The position numbers and the translations under genes were made by a program. Of a DNA stretch of 64,000 bases, positions 27,065 to 35,996 are shown in pieces. Source of the DNA: Desulfallas thermosapovorans DSM 6562 (GTDB lineage: Bacteria > Bacillota > Desulfotomaculia > Desulfotomaculales > Desulfallaceae). Each line of letters starts with the position of its first letter. The stretch's first letter is position 1. The notes under the pieces were generated by a model that saw nothing but the letters and a program-made list of their open reading frames with translations, was not told where the DNA came from and searched no databases. The stretch spans positions 62,001 to 126,000 of the forward strand of contig NZ_VNHM01000002.1 of assembly GCF_008124625.1 (NCBI RefSeq), given 5' to 3'.

Positions 27065-27116
27065 GTTGTGCCGGCAGTTTTATCCTCTATAACGAAAGGA
27101 ACGATAAAGGTTTACT

Positions 27117-28013
27117 ATGCCAGATCCAGTTTTCAAATCAGGTTTCGTAACCATTGTAGGGCGAACCAATGTGGGAAAATCCACTTTACTAAACAGCATG
27201 TTGGGTCAAAAAATAACCATCATGTCAGATAAGCCCCAGACAACCCGTCATAAAATACAATGCGTGCTTACCGGCCAGGATTACCAGATCGTATTTATTG
27301 ATACTCCCGGTATCCACAAGCCCAAGCACAAACTGGGTGAACATATGGTGGGGGTAGCCCTGAATACCCTGCGGGAAGTTGATGTGGTGCTGCTGCTGGT
27401 GGAAGCGGCCATGCCCGGCCCCGGGGACCGTTATATGCTGGAACAGCTTAAAAAAGTGACGGGTCCCGTGCTGCTGGCTATTAACAAAATAGACCTGGTT
27501 AAACCAGGCGATTTGGTGCCCATAATAGCAGCTTTTCAGCAAGCCGGTAATTTTGCCGAAATCGTCCCGGTATCGGCCCTTACCGGAGAAAACGTGTCGC
27601 GTCTTAAGCAGATAATTATTGATTATCTACCCGAAGGCCCCCAATACTACCCCGGTGATGTGGTGGTGGACCGGCCCGAACGGTTTATTATGGCCGAGCT
27701 GATCAGAGAAAAGGTATTGCATTTGACCAGCCAGGAAGTACCCCACTCGGTAGCGGTGGTGGTGGAGGAGGTGGAACAAAGAAACCAGGATATGGTGGCT
27801 GTACGGGCGGTTATATATACCGAACGGGAAAGTCAAAAGGGTATATTAATCGGCAAGGGTGGTCGCATGCTTAAAGAAGTGGGCCAGCGGGCTCGCCAGG
27901 AGATGGAGGCGCTTTTGGGCTCGCGAATTTTCCTGGAATTATGGGTCAAGGTAAAAAAAGACTGGCGTAACCGGGACATAGATATGCGTAATTTCGGTTT
28001 GCTGGAGGAATAA
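27117..28013 (+). CDS. era: GTPase Era
   Basis: Ribosome biogenesis GTPase that binds 16S rRNA near its 3' end. 298 aa. G1 GRTNVGKST (15-23), G3 DTPGIH, G4 NKID; the C-terminal KH domain has ILIGKGGRMLKEVGQRARQ. ATG 27117. Last gene of the yqfC-to-era block; the corA promoter starts a few bases after its stop. Confidence 0.97.
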   Translation: MPDPVFKSGFVTIVGRTNVGKSTLLNSMLGQKITIMSDKPQTTRHKIQCVLTGQDYQIVFIDTPGIHKPKHKLGEHMVGVALNTLREVDVVLLLVEAAMPGPGDRYMLEQLKKVTGPVLLAINKIDLVKPGDLVPIIAAFQQAGNFAEIVPVSALTGENVSRLKQIIIDYLPEGPQYYPGDVVVDRPERFIMAELIREKVLHLTSQEVPHSVAVVVEEVEQRNQDMVAVRAVIYTERESQKGILIGKGGRMLKEVGQRARQEMEALLGSRIFLELWVKVKKDWRNRDIDMRNFGLLEE

Positions 28014-28019
28014 AAGTTT

Positions 28020-28048
28020 TTGACAATTATCCATGTAAGTAATAAGAT
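28020..28048 (+). promoter_or_regulatory. Probable promoter of the corA leader
   Basis: TTGACA (28020-28025), 17-base spacer, TAAGAT (28043-28048), about 30 bases before the M-box. Confidence 0.5.
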
Positions 28049-28079
28049 ATACTTGGAATAATAATTAAATATTGTTCTT

Positions 28080-28230
28080 CGTTAGGTGAGGCTACTATGC
28101 AGACACAGGCCACTGCCCGGAAATGTCGAGAGACAGTAACGGGTTAGCAGGTATTACCGAATTAAGGTTTTACCTAATGTGGCTGAGATAAATTCTCTAG
28201 CTGTATAGAGCCAAAACTGCACGAGTGAAG
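28080..28230 (+). ncRNA. M-box (ykoK) magnesium riboswitch
   Basis: Matches the M-box consensus throughout: GTTAGGTGAGGCT at the start, CCACTGCCC, ATGTCGAGAGACAG, GGTATTACCG, AAGGTTTTACCTAA, GTGGCTGAGATAAATTC and the terminal CCAAAACTGCACGAG. It senses Mg2+ and precedes an intrinsic terminator and corA. Confidence 0.95.
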
Positions 28231-28249
28231 AAGGCGAATGTTTTTTATT

Positions 28250-28280
28250 GGTCTTCATATTTCTACTGAAGGCCTTTTAT
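28250..28280 (+). terminator. Riboswitch-controlled terminator before corA
   Basis: GGTCTTCA (28250-28257), nine-base loop, TGAAGGCC (28267-28274, one G-U pair), then TTTTAT. Expected to form when Mg2+ is bound. Confidence 0.8.
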
Positions 28281-28304
28281 ATTGCATTAAAAGGGGGTGC
28301 CTGC

Positions 28305-28433
28305 ATGGAAGAATCTCCTCACCGACGAAGTTTAGCTGTGCATACTAATACAGAACTGCATAACTTCCGTGGAGGTGACCCGGATGATCAAAACTTATTT
28401 TTACGATGCCACCCGGAAACGGTTAATCCATGA
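28305..28433 (+). CDS. Possible leader peptide overlapping the corA start
   Basis: A 42-codon frame, ATG 28305 six bases after AAGGGGGTG, runs over the corA start codon and ends 50 bases inside corA. The composition is polar (MEESPHRRSLAVHTNTELHN at the start) with no family resemblance. Its strong ribosome site and overlap suggest translational coupling or a regulatory leader, but it may be a chance frame. Confidence 0.35.
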   Translation: MEESPHRRSLAVHTNTELHNFRGGDPDDQNLFLRCHPETVNP

Positions 28434-29358
28434 TGTAGATTTAACGCAGAAAGATTTAATTCAACATGAAGATGATTTGCTTTGGGTGGACCTGTATGAC
28501 TTTTCAAACGGGCGTGAGCTGAATTACCTGGCGGATATTTTTGATTTTCATTACCTGGCTGTGGAGGACTGTTTGCAGCAGAGCCCCCGGGCCAAGGTGG
28601 ACGCTTATGATAAATACTATTTTTTCATGCTCCATGCCCTGCGCTATAAGGAAGACAGTGACGAGGAAATAACCCTTGAACAGCTCAATGTGTTTTTAAG
28701 TTCCAATTATGTGGTGACGGTGCATCGCAGAACGCTGCCCACCCTGGGGCGTATGGCCAGGGAGTGCCTGTCCAACCGGACCAAGTATATGGAACAAGGT
28801 TCCGACATGTTTTTATACTACATCCTGGACGGTATTACCGATGAATATTTCCCCATCCTTGACCGCATCGACCAGCGGGTTGACGAGTTGGAGGATCAAC
28901 TGTACGAGCAGGCCAGTAAGGAGATTACCGAGGAGTTCCTGGCCCTGAAAAGGACTATCCTGTCCATGCGCAGAGCTATTTTACCGCAAAAGAGGATGTT
29001 TTCCGGTAGTAACGGCCAGTTTGTATTCCAGATCTCCAAAGAAAGCGAACCTTACTACCTGGATTTGGTGGACCATATTGAGCGCATCATCGATTCCATC
29101 GACAGCTTTAGGGATTTACTGGACGGTGCCCTGGAGACATACTACTCCATCATCAGTGCCCGGACCAACGAATCCATTCGTGTACTAGCCGTGATATCTT
29201 TTATTTTCATGCCCTTGACCTTTGTTACCGGCTTTTTCGGCATGAATGTACCGTTACCCGAACAGAACAGCCCCTGGTCCACCGTTGCCATTGCCGCGGG
29301 ACTTTTGGGGGTGACGGCTTGGATGTTTATGGTGTTCAAGATGAAAAAATGGATTTAG
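28384..29358 (+). CDS. corA: Magnesium/cobalt transporter CorA
   Basis: Pentameric Mg2+ channel. 324 aa: a large cytosolic N-terminal domain, a long stalk helix and two C-terminal transmembrane helices. The ion-filter motif GMN is in GFFGMNVPLPEQNSP. ATG 28384 follows GGAGGTGA; GTG 28369 is an unlikely earlier start. Expression is probably set by the M-box and terminator upstream. Confidence 0.95.
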   Translation: MIKTYFYDATRKRLIHDVDLTQKDLIQHEDDLLWVDLYDFSNGRELNYLADIFDFHYLAVEDCLQQSPRAKVDAYDKYYFFMLHALRYKEDSDEEITLEQLNVFLSSNYVVTVHRRTLPTLGRMARECLSNRTKYMEQGSDMFLYYILDGITDEYFPILDRIDQRVDELEDQLYEQASKEITEEFLALKRTILSMRRAILPQKRMFSGSNGQFVFQISKESEPYYLDLVDHIERIIDSIDSFRDLLDGALETYYSIISARTNESIRVLAVISFIFMPLTFVTGFFGMNVPLPEQNSPWSTVAIAAGLLGVTAWMFMVFKMKKWI

Positions 29359-29562
29359 GGATCAAAGGACGGAATTGTTTAAATACACGGTTGCTCCAAT
29401 GGCACGCGGTATTTTAACAAGCCCGTCTTTTTTATGCACGTGCTGGACATTTACAGTTCCTCCTCATTTTTATTTTCATTGACGGTTAACTGTACATTGT
29501 GGACATTTTATTGTCATATTGACATGATATAATTTAGGAGTATCTGTGGCTGGGAGGATATA

Positions 29563-30321
29563 ATGAAGCTTTACAAAGTACTGGCGGTGGTGCTCAATTC
29601 GCGGCAAATGCGTGACGCTCACCGCATTTTAACCCTTTTCTCCAAAGAGCGGGGCAAAATCAAGGTGGTGGCCCACGGAGTGGCCAAACCCACCAGCCGC
29701 AAGCGGGGGGCGGTGCAGCCCTTTTCGGTAACTGATTTTTTACTGCGGCGGGGGCGGGAGTTGGACAGTATCAGCCAGTGCGAGGGACGGGAATTTTTTC
29801 CCGGGCTAGTGGCGGATCTGGATAAAATGCTTTATGCCGGCCATGTTGCTGAACTGGTGGATGCCCTTACTATGGACGGAGATCCCCACGGGGATGTTTT
29901 TGTGCACATTGTTAAAACCCTGCGGGAACTGGATAAAACAGCCGACCCGGAATTGGTGGCGCGGTGGTTTGAAATGCAATTAATGGCCATGTTGGGTTAT
30001 TTGCCGGGTTTAAGCAGTTGTGTCAATTGTGGTGGACAGGTGAACGGCCCCATAGCCCGGTTCAGTGCCCGGGCCGGTGGCCTGGTTTGTTCCCGCTGTG
30101 CCGGCAGTGCCGGGGGAATATCCTGTAATAGGGGCACAGTGGCGGTAATGCAAACGTTATTAAACTGGGATATAAATAAGATTAACAGGTTACGCGTGTC
30201 GCAGTCATGCCGGTTCCAAATGCGCGCTATCATGCGGGAATATTTACAGTGGCACATGGAAAAACTGTCCCGGTCACTACAGTTTATGGATAAACTGAAT
30301 AGTTTTAAGCCCGGTGTATAA
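29563..30321 (+). CDS. recO: DNA repair protein RecO
   Basis: Recombination mediator of the RecFOR pathway, annealing DNA and loading RecA. 252 aa: N-terminal OB fold (VLNSRQMRDAHRILTLFSKERG) and a C-terminal helical domain with a zinc site, CVNCGG and CSRC. ATG 29563. TATAAT at 29528-29533 lies just upstream, overlapped by a TGTCA-TAT-TGACA inverted repeat. In related bacteria recO also lies close to era and glyQS. Confidence 0.95.
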   Translation: MKLYKVLAVVLNSRQMRDAHRILTLFSKERGKIKVVAHGVAKPTSRKRGAVQPFSVTDFLLRRGRELDSISQCEGREFFPGLVADLDKMLYAGHVAELVDALTMDGDPHGDVFVHIVKTLRELDKTADPELVARWFEMQLMAMLGYLPGLSSCVNCGGQVNGPIARFSARAGGLVCSRCAGSAGGISCNRGTVAVMQTLLNWDINKINRLRVSQSCRFQMRAIMREYLQWHMEKLSRSLQFMDKLNSFKPGV

Positions 30322-30408
30322 AGAAGCTGCTTAAAAGGTTAAATTAATCAAAACACGATATGTTTATCCATAAGATATCCAAAATTATGATTTAAGGGGG
30401 AACCGTGC

Positions 30409-30894
30409 ATGAACAGCGATCTGGAAAAAATCGATTTAATCAGATCCAGAACCGGGGTTACCTACCGGGAAGCCAAAAAGGCCCTTGATGATGCCGGGGG
30501 TGACGTGGTTGAGGCGTTAATCAATTTGGAAGAGTCTGAGCGGTCATGCTCCGGGGGTACAGGCCAGGACGAGTTTACCGAAAAGGTACAGGGCCGTGCC
30601 CAGGATATCCTGGAGCATGTTAAATCAATGCTGCAACGGGGTCAGGACACCAGAATCAAGGTTAAGCAAGGCGAGCGCACTGTTTTTGAAATGCCGGCCA
30701 CAATGGGCGCACTGGGCGTGCTGGCCGCCCTGGCCAGCAGTGAATTGGCCATACTGGGGGCACTGGGCACGGCCACCGCAATGGCCAAAAAATACACCCT
30801 GGAGATAGAGCACCGGTCCAAAAAGGGGGAAGGGCAATCTGAACAGCCTGCCACCGGCGAAACCTTTACCTATAAAAACCCACCGGTACAGTAA
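30409..30894 (+). CDS. UBA/TS-N and DUF4342 domain protein
   Basis: 161 aa. The N-terminal UBA-like helix bundle resembles that of EF-Ts (RSRTGVTYREAKKALDDAGG). A DUF4342 domain follows, with a short hydrophobic stretch (MGALGVLAALASSELAILGA, ~100-120) and a polar tail. Function unknown; the UBA/TS-N part suggests binding to a partner protein or peptide. ATG 30409 follows AAGGGGGAA. It precedes the glyQS leader. Confidence 0.85.
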   Translation: MNSDLEKIDLIRSRTGVTYREAKKALDDAGGDVVEALINLEESERSCSGGTGQDEFTEKVQGRAQDILEHVKSMLQRGQDTRIKVKQGERTVFEMPATMGALGVLAALASSELAILGALGTATAMAKKYTLEIEHRSKKGEGQSEQPATGETFTYKNPPVQ

Positions 30895-30942
30895 TCTAAT
30901 ATAATTGACTTTAATGACAAGATTTGATAAATTTATTTTGAC

Positions 30943-31078
30943 CTGAATAACTTGGCGCCCTGAAGGACTGGTATTCCAACCTTACAAAGGACGTATGGTA
31001 AGAAATACCGGCGCAAATCTCCCGCCTCTATAAGCGGGAAGCAAAGGCCAACATTTGCAGTTTTAAATTCAGTGGAGT
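30943..31078 (+). other. Structured intergenic element of unknown identity
   Basis: The ends are inverted (CTGAAT near 30944, ATTCAG near 31070). Inside are nested helices GCGCC/GGCGC with GGTATT/AATACC, an inner CTTAC/GTAAG hairpin, and TCCCGC-CTCTATAA-GCGGGA. The last hairpin recalls right ends of IS200/IS605-type elements, but no transposase or TnpB is present. Could be a small element remnant or a leader RNA domain. Confidence 0.4.
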
Positions 31079-31127
31079 TAAAGCATCTTCACCTGAATTA
31101 AACTTGCTTCAAAAATAATTAAAGTTT

Positions 31128-31340
31128 GGCGATGAGGGAAAGAGTAGCTAATGTGTTGCCCTGCAGAGAGCCGGTGGGTGGTGTGAACCGGTGGCATGCC
31201 TTGGTGAAAGGGGCTCCCGAGCCGCAGGAGGAAAGCCGGTGTTTTGGGCCGGTGAGTAAAGCCTGCCCACAAAGAGTGGGCCGTTCCTTATTGGGGCGGT
31301 CAATCAGGGTGGAACCACGGGAAATGCCTCCCGTCCCTGG
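31128..31340 (+). ncRNA. T-box riboswitch of glyQS (glycine)
   Basis: Begins GATGAGGGAAAGAGTAG; stem I includes AGAGAGCCGGTGG and GTGTGAACCGGT, followed by GGC at 31193-31195 as likely glycine specifier. The T-box sequence AGGGTGGAACCACGG (31306-31320) is perfect apart from normal variation and can pair with CCCGTCCCT in the antiterminator. Uncharged tRNA-Gly should switch on glyQS. Confidence 0.93.
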
Positions 31341-31364
31341 CTTTATGCCGGGCCGGGGGGTTTT
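31328..31364 (+). terminator. T-box-controlled terminator before glyQ
   Basis: CCTCCCGTCCCTGGC folds over TTTAT onto GCCGGGCCGGGGGG, followed by TTTTC. Its 5' arm is shared with the antiterminator. Confidence 0.85.
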
Positions 31365-31391
31365 CATATTTATATGGGAGGTTGGTTAGAT

Positions 31392-32270
31392 TTGAATTTC
31401 CAGGAATTGATACTGGCGCTGAATGCCTTTTGGGCCAAACAAAATTGTATTATTCAGCAGCCCTATGATGTGGAAAAGGGAGCCGGTACCATGAACCCCG
31501 CTACTTTTTTGCGGGCGCTGGGACCCGAGCCCTGGCGGGTGGCCTATGTGGAGCCCTCACGACGGCCTACGGACGGCCGGTACGGGGAAAACCCCAACCG
31601 GCTGCAGCACTATTACCAGTACCAGGTCATCTTGAAACCCTCGCCGGACAATGTGGTGGATATTTATTTGGAGAGCTTACAGGCCATCGGTATTGACCCG
31701 CGCAAACACGACGTTCGTTTCGTGGAGGATAACTGGGAATCGCCCACCCTGGGTGCCTGGGGTCTGGGCTGGGAAGTCTGGCTGGACGGCATGGAAATTA
31801 CCCAGTTCACTTACTTTCAGCAGTGCGGCGGTATTGATTGCCGGCCGGTAAGCGCCGAAATCACTTACGGTCTGGAGCGTCTGGCCATGTATATACAGGA
31901 AAAGGATAACGTTTATGATATCCAGTGGGTGGATGGCGTCAGCTATGGTGACGTGCATCACCGCGGTGAAGTGGAACATTCTCACTATAACTTTGAGGAA
32001 GCGGATACAGCCATGCTGTTCAAACTGTTTGATATGTACGAGCGCGAGGCCCGGCGGGTGGCGGACAAAGGGTTGGTACTGCCGGCCTATGATTATGTTT
32101 TAAAGTGCTCACACAGCTTTAATCTGCTGGATGCCCGGGGCGCCATCAGTGTTACCGAGCGCACCGGTTTTATCCACCGGGTACGCAACCTGGCCCGGAC
32201 CTGTGCGCAAAAATATGTGGAGCAGCGGGAAGCCATGGGATATCCCCTGTTGAGGAAGGAGGGTGCCTGA
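31392..32270 (+). CDS. glyQ: Glycine--tRNA ligase alpha subunit
   Basis: Catalytic subunit of heterotetrameric glycyl-tRNA synthetase. 292 aa; [18 protein letters not shown] at the start, [37 protein letters not shown] and [10 protein letters not shown] are family signatures. TTG 31392 lies nine bases after GGGAGGT and gives the usual start; ATG 31374 is an alternative without a clear ribosome site. Controlled by the T-box upstream. Confidence 0.97.
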   Translation: MNFQELILALNAFWAKQNCIIQQPYDVEKGAGTMNPATFLRALGPEPWRVAYVEPSRRPTDGRYGENPNRLQHYYQYQVILKPSPDNVVDIYLESLQAIGIDPRKHDVRFVEDNWESPTLGAWGLGWEVWLDGMEITQFTYFQQCGGIDCRPVSAEITYGLERLAMYIQEKDNVYDIQWVDGVSYGDVHHRGEVEHSHYNFEEADTAMLFKLFDMYEREARRVADKGLVLPAYDYVLKCSHSFNLLDARGAISVTERTGFIHRVRNLARTCAQKYVEQREAMGYPLLRKEGA

Positions 32271-32271
32271 T

Positions 32272-34365
32272 ATGGCCAAGGACTTTGTATTGGAAATAGG
32301 TGTGGAGGAACTGCCGGCCCGGTTTTTAGAACCGGCCCTGACTCAATTGCAAAAACTAACCGAACAATCTTTGCAGGAGCACCGGCTGGCTTATGAGGAA
32401 ATTATCACCTGCGGCACCCCCCGCCGCATTACCGTCTTTGTACGGAAAGTGGCGGAAACCCAGCAATCTTTGCTGCAAGAGGTTAAAGGCCCGGCGGTGA
32501 AGGTGGCCTTTAATGCTGATGGGGAGCCCACCCGGGCTGCCCTTGGCTTTGCCAAAAGCAACGGTGTCAAGGTGGAAGATCTGGTGCGCAGATCGGTGGG
32601 CCCGGTGGACTATGTTTTTGCCGTCAAGCAGGAGGCCGGCCGGCCTGCCGCTGCCGTGCTAAAGGAGTTGGCCCCGGAACTAATCACAGGGCTGCATTTC
32701 CCCAAACCCATGCGCTGGGGCGACCTGGACATGCGCTTTGCCCGCCCCATCCGCTGGCTGCTTTGTCTTTTGGGCGGTGATGTGCTGCCCTTCACTATGG
32801 CTGGTTTGCAAGCCGATCGTTATACTTACGGCCATCGTTTCCTGAGCAGCGGTAAGCTGGTTGTTGATGAGGCCGGCGCTTACTTTGATGTAATGCGTAA
32901 AGCGAATGTAATTGTTGATCTGGCCGAACGCCGGGAAATCATTCGCCGGCAGGTAACTGAAGCTGCAGCCCGGGAAGGCGGGCAGGCGGAAATTGATCCC
33001 GACTTGTTGGATGAGGTTACTAATATTGTGGAATATCCCACTGCCCTGTGCGGTAGTTTTGATAAAGAATATTTGCAAATGCCCGGGGAAGTATTAATTA
33101 CCCCCATGCGGGAACACCAGCGTTATTTTCCGGTGCGCGATGAGGGTGGTAACCTGCTGCCCCGGTTCATTGCCGTGGGTAACGGCGGTACCGATCAGGA
33201 AAGCATCAATATTATCCGAGCCGGTAATGAGAAGGTGCTGCGAGCCCGCCTTTCCGATGCCGCCTTTTTCTGGCAGGAAGATTTGAAAACAAATCTGGCG
33301 GATCGGGTGGAAGGACTGCAAAAGGTGGTGTTTCAAGAAAGCCTGGGTACGGTTTACGAAAAGGTGCAGCGCATTACCGCCCTGGCCGATTTGCTGGCCG
33401 CTCGTTTGGGCGCAAGTCTTGAAGAGCAGGGGGACACCACCCGGGCCGCCTATTTGGCCAAAGCAGATCTGTTAACCAACATGGTTTACGAGTTTCCGGA
33501 GTTGCAGGGGATTATGGGACGGGAGTACGCCCTGCGTCAAGGTGAACCGCAAAGGGTGGCCAGGGCGATATATGAACATTACCTGCCCCGCTTTGCAGGC
33601 GATGAGTTGCCTGAAACATTACCGGGCCGGGTATTGAGCATTGCCGATAAGGCCGACACCATAGTGGGTTGCTTTGGTGTGGGTATTATGCCCACCGGAT
33701 CCCAGGATCCCTACGCCCTGCGGCGCCAGGCTCTGGGAATATGCCATATTATATTGGATGGCGGTTTGGTACTGTCCCTGCGGGAGATTATTGCCCGGGC
33801 GTACAGCGGCTACACCGGCCGGGTGCACATGAAACTGACGCTGGAGCAGGTTACCGGAGAGTTGGAAGAATTTTTCCGGCAGCGCCTGCGTGGTTTATTT
33901 ATCGACAGGGGATTGCCCTATGATACGGTTGATGCTGTTTTGGCCGCCGGTATAGATGATTTGGCGGGAACCTGGCTGCGGGGCCAGGCCCTGGAAGAAT
34001 TTCGCACGGACCCGGCCTTTGACGCCTTGCTCACTGCCTTTACCAGGGCATATAACCTGGCCAGGAAAGCGGCCCATGACCGGGTGGACCCGGCACTGTT
34101 TGATTCAGCCGCCGAGCGGGAACTTTACCAGGCTTTTCAATCAGTATCCGCCACCGCCACCACCAGAATGAACGACCGGGCGTACGGCGCCGCCCTTTCC
34201 ACCATTGCTCGGCTCCAAGAACCGGTGGACCGCTTTTTTAATGATGTAATGGTGATGGTGGATGATGAACGGATCAGGGATAACCGCCTGGCGCTATTGA
34301 AAAAAATCGCGGCATTTATTGGTAGTATGGCAGACTTGAGTAAAATGGTAACATCAAATAAATAA
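32272..34365 (+). CDS. glyS: Glycine--tRNA ligase beta subunit
   Basis: tRNA-binding subunit of glycyl-tRNA synthetase, 697 aa, normal length. Signatures include LEIGVEELPARFLEPAL, CGTPRRI, HFPKPMRWG, VITPMREHQRYFPV-type sequence and DAAFFWQEDLK; a DALR-like anticodon-binding end follows. ATG 32272 is one base after the glyQ stop with AAGGAGGG in the glyQ end, so the two are translationally coupled. Confidence 0.97.
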   Translation: MAKDFVLEIGVEELPARFLEPALTQLQKLTEQSLQEHRLAYEEIITCGTPRRITVFVRKVAETQQSLLQEVKGPAVKVAFNADGEPTRAALGFAKSNGVKVEDLVRRSVGPVDYVFAVKQEAGRPAAAVLKELAPELITGLHFPKPMRWGDLDMRFARPIRWLLCLLGGDVLPFTMAGLQADRYTYGHRFLSSGKLVVDEAGAYFDVMRKANVIVDLAERREIIRRQVTEAAAREGGQAEIDPDLLDEVTNIVEYPTALCGSFDKEYLQMPGEVLITPMREHQRYFPVRDEGGNLLPRFIAVGNGGTDQESINIIRAGNEKVLRARLSDAAFFWQEDLKTNLADRVEGLQKVVFQESLGTVYEKVQRITALADLLAARLGASLEEQGDTTRAAYLAKADLLTNMVYEFPELQGIMGREYALRQGEPQRVARAIYEHYLPRFAGDELPETLPGRVLSIADKADTIVGCFGVGIMPTGSQDPYALRRQALGICHIILDGGLVLSLREIIARAYSGYTGRVHMKLTLEQVTGELEEFFRQRLRGLFIDRGLPYDTVDAVLAAGIDDLAGTWLRGQALEEFRTDPAFDALLTAFTRAYNLARKAAHDRVDPALFDSAAERELYQAFQSVSATATTRMNDRAYGAALSTIARLQEPVDRFFNDVMVMVDDERIRDNRLALLKKIAAFIGSMADLSKMVTSNK

Positions 34366-34504
34366 AATCATTGAAATATGATAAAAGCTTAACAAAAAAA
34401 TAATATACTTATTAAGAGGAAATTCCATCTGAATATATAATATATATTATTTATAAGAGCCAAGGTTAATAGTATGGCATATTTGCTCTGCAAGGGGCGA
34501 TGAT

Positions 34505-35146
34505 ATGGAGCTAAGCAAAAGGCAGGAAACTATTCTTGAAATAGTTAAGAAGGAAGGGCCTATCACCGGTGAACAAATAGCCGAGCGGCTGAGACTTACC
34601 AGAGCCACGCTGCGACCCGACATGGCCATTTTAACCATGTCGGGCATGCTGGAAGCCCGCCCCCGGGTAGGCTATTTTTACAGCGGCAAAAAACCCGGGC
34701 AGGAGCTGGCTGAAAAACTGCACCAAATAACCATCAATGATATCAAATCGGTACCGGTGGTGGTTTCCGAGCAGTGCACGGTTTATGATGCTGTTGTCAC
34801 CATGTTCATAGAAGATGTGGGCACCATGTTTGTTGTACGTGAAGGTGGCCTTCTGGAAGGGGTAATTTCCCGCAAAGATTTGCTCAAAACCACCCTGGGC
34901 GGGCAGGATATACACAAATTGCCTGTAGGGGTAATAATGACCAGAATGCCCAATGTTGTTTATGTGGAGTCAGACGCTTCAGTTTTGGAGGCTGCCCGTA
35001 AATTAATCACCCATGAAGTGGATGCCTTACCGGTGGTGCGCCAGGTTAAAGGAAAGGACGACCACAAGGATCTGGAAGTGGTGGGGCGGTTCAGCAAAAC
35101 CAATGTCACCAGGCTGTTTGTTGAATTGGGCGAAGGTGCTTACTAA
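34505..35146 (+). CDS. ccpN: CcpN-type transcriptional repressor (HTH plus two CBS domains)
   Basis: 213 aa. The N-terminal winged helix (ITGEQIAERLRLTRATLRPD) is followed by paired CBS domains (from ~residue 80), which bind adenine nucleotides. In Bacillus, CcpN represses gluconeogenic genes and responds to ATP/ADP; here it leads the operon with pdrP and pyruvate phosphate dikinase, so it probably senses energy charge and controls the PEP-pyruvate node. ATG 34505. An AT-rich palindrome (34437-34450) over a TATAAT lies upstream and may be autoregulatory. Confidence 0.88.
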   Translation: MELSKRQETILEIVKKEGPITGEQIAERLRLTRATLRPDMAILTMSGMLEARPRVGYFYSGKKPGQELAEKLHQITINDIKSVPVVVSEQCTVYDAVVTMFIEDVGTMFVVREGGLLEGVISRKDLLKTTLGGQDIHKLPVGVIMTRMPNVVYVESDASVLEAARKLITHEVDALPVVRQVKGKDDHKDLEVVGRFSKTNVTRLFVELGEGAY

Positions 35147-35159
35147 GGAGGCGGTATCC

Positions 35160-35996
35160 ATATCCACGGAAAATAATAAACCAAGACCGGTAATATATAT
35201 CATATCGGATTCCATTGGTGAAACGGCTGAATTGGTGGCCAAGGCGGCAGCCAGCCAGTTTGACGGCAGCGAGGTGGAGATCCGCCGGGTTCCCTACGTT
35301 AATGAAGCATCGGAAATTCCGGAAATTGTGGAGGAAGCCGGTCAGTTTAATAGTATGATCGCCTATACACTGGTACTGCCGGAGCTCCGGGAGACTCTTG
35401 TGGCGGAAGCAAAAAAACACCAGATCCTAACGGTGGATATCATGAGCCCCATGTTGGAAGCCCTAACCAGGCTGAAAGGCTCCCCGCCCAGGTTGGAACC
35501 GGGTTTGGTGCGCAAAATGGACCGGGAGTACTTTCGTAAAGTGGAGGCCATTGAGTTTGCCGTTAAATATGACGATGGTAAGGATCCCCGCGGTATCCTG
35601 CGGGCGGATCTGGTGGTTATCGGAGTGAGCCGCGCTTCCAAGACACCATTGTGCATGTATCTGGCCCATAAACGTATCAAGGCCGCCAATGTGCCGCTGG
35701 TACCGGAAGTGGCTCCGCCCGAGGAAATTTTCAGCCTGGCTCGGCACAAGGTGATTGGCCTGAAAATCAGTCCCAGGCAGCTTAATGAAATCAGGCGGGA
35801 GCGGTTAAAATCGCTGGGTCTTACTTCCAATGCCGATTATGCCAGCATGGAACGCATTTTAAAAGAATTGGAATACGCAGAAATGATAATGAAAAAAATT
35901 GGTTGCCCAATAATTGATGTAACTAATAAAGCCGTTGAAGAAACCGCCAGCCGCGTGCTGGAAATATACTACAGGGGGGAAAGGCATGGTAGTTAA
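35160..35996 (+). CDS. yqfL: Pyruvate, phosphate dikinase regulatory protein (PDRP / PpsR family)
   Basis: Bifunctional serine/threonine kinase and phosphorylase that inactivates and reactivates PpdK by ADP-dependent phosphorylation next to its catalytic His. Core motifs are PVIYIISDSIGETAELVAKA and the P-loop-like GVSRASKTPLCMYLA. The start is unclear: AAGGAGG (35145-35151) is spaced eight bases from ATA 35160, giving STENNKPRPVIYI, the place where relatives start. The nearest accepted start, GTG 35136, overlaps ccpN by 11 bases and lacks a good ribosome site. From ATA the protein is 278 aa, from GTG 286 aa. Confidence 0.85.
   Translation: MSTENNKPRPVIYIISDSIGETAELVAKAAASQFDGSEVEIRRVPYVNEASEIPEIVEEAGQFNSMIAYTLVLPELRETLVAEAKKHQILTVDIMSPMLEALTRLKGSPPRLEPGLVRKMDREYFRKVEAIEFAVKYDDGKDPRGILRADLVVIGVSRASKTPLCMYLAHKRIKAANVPLVPEVAPPEEIFSLARHKVIGLKISPRQLNEIRRERLKSLGLTSNADYASMERILKELEYAEMIMKKIGCPIIDVTNKAVEETASRVLEIYYRGERHGS

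Noticed and set aside
34437-34450. AT-only palindrome before ccpN as a firm CcpN operator
   Set aside because: Perfectly symmetrical but composed only of A and T, so it could be chance; mentioned only as a possibility in the ccpN entry.
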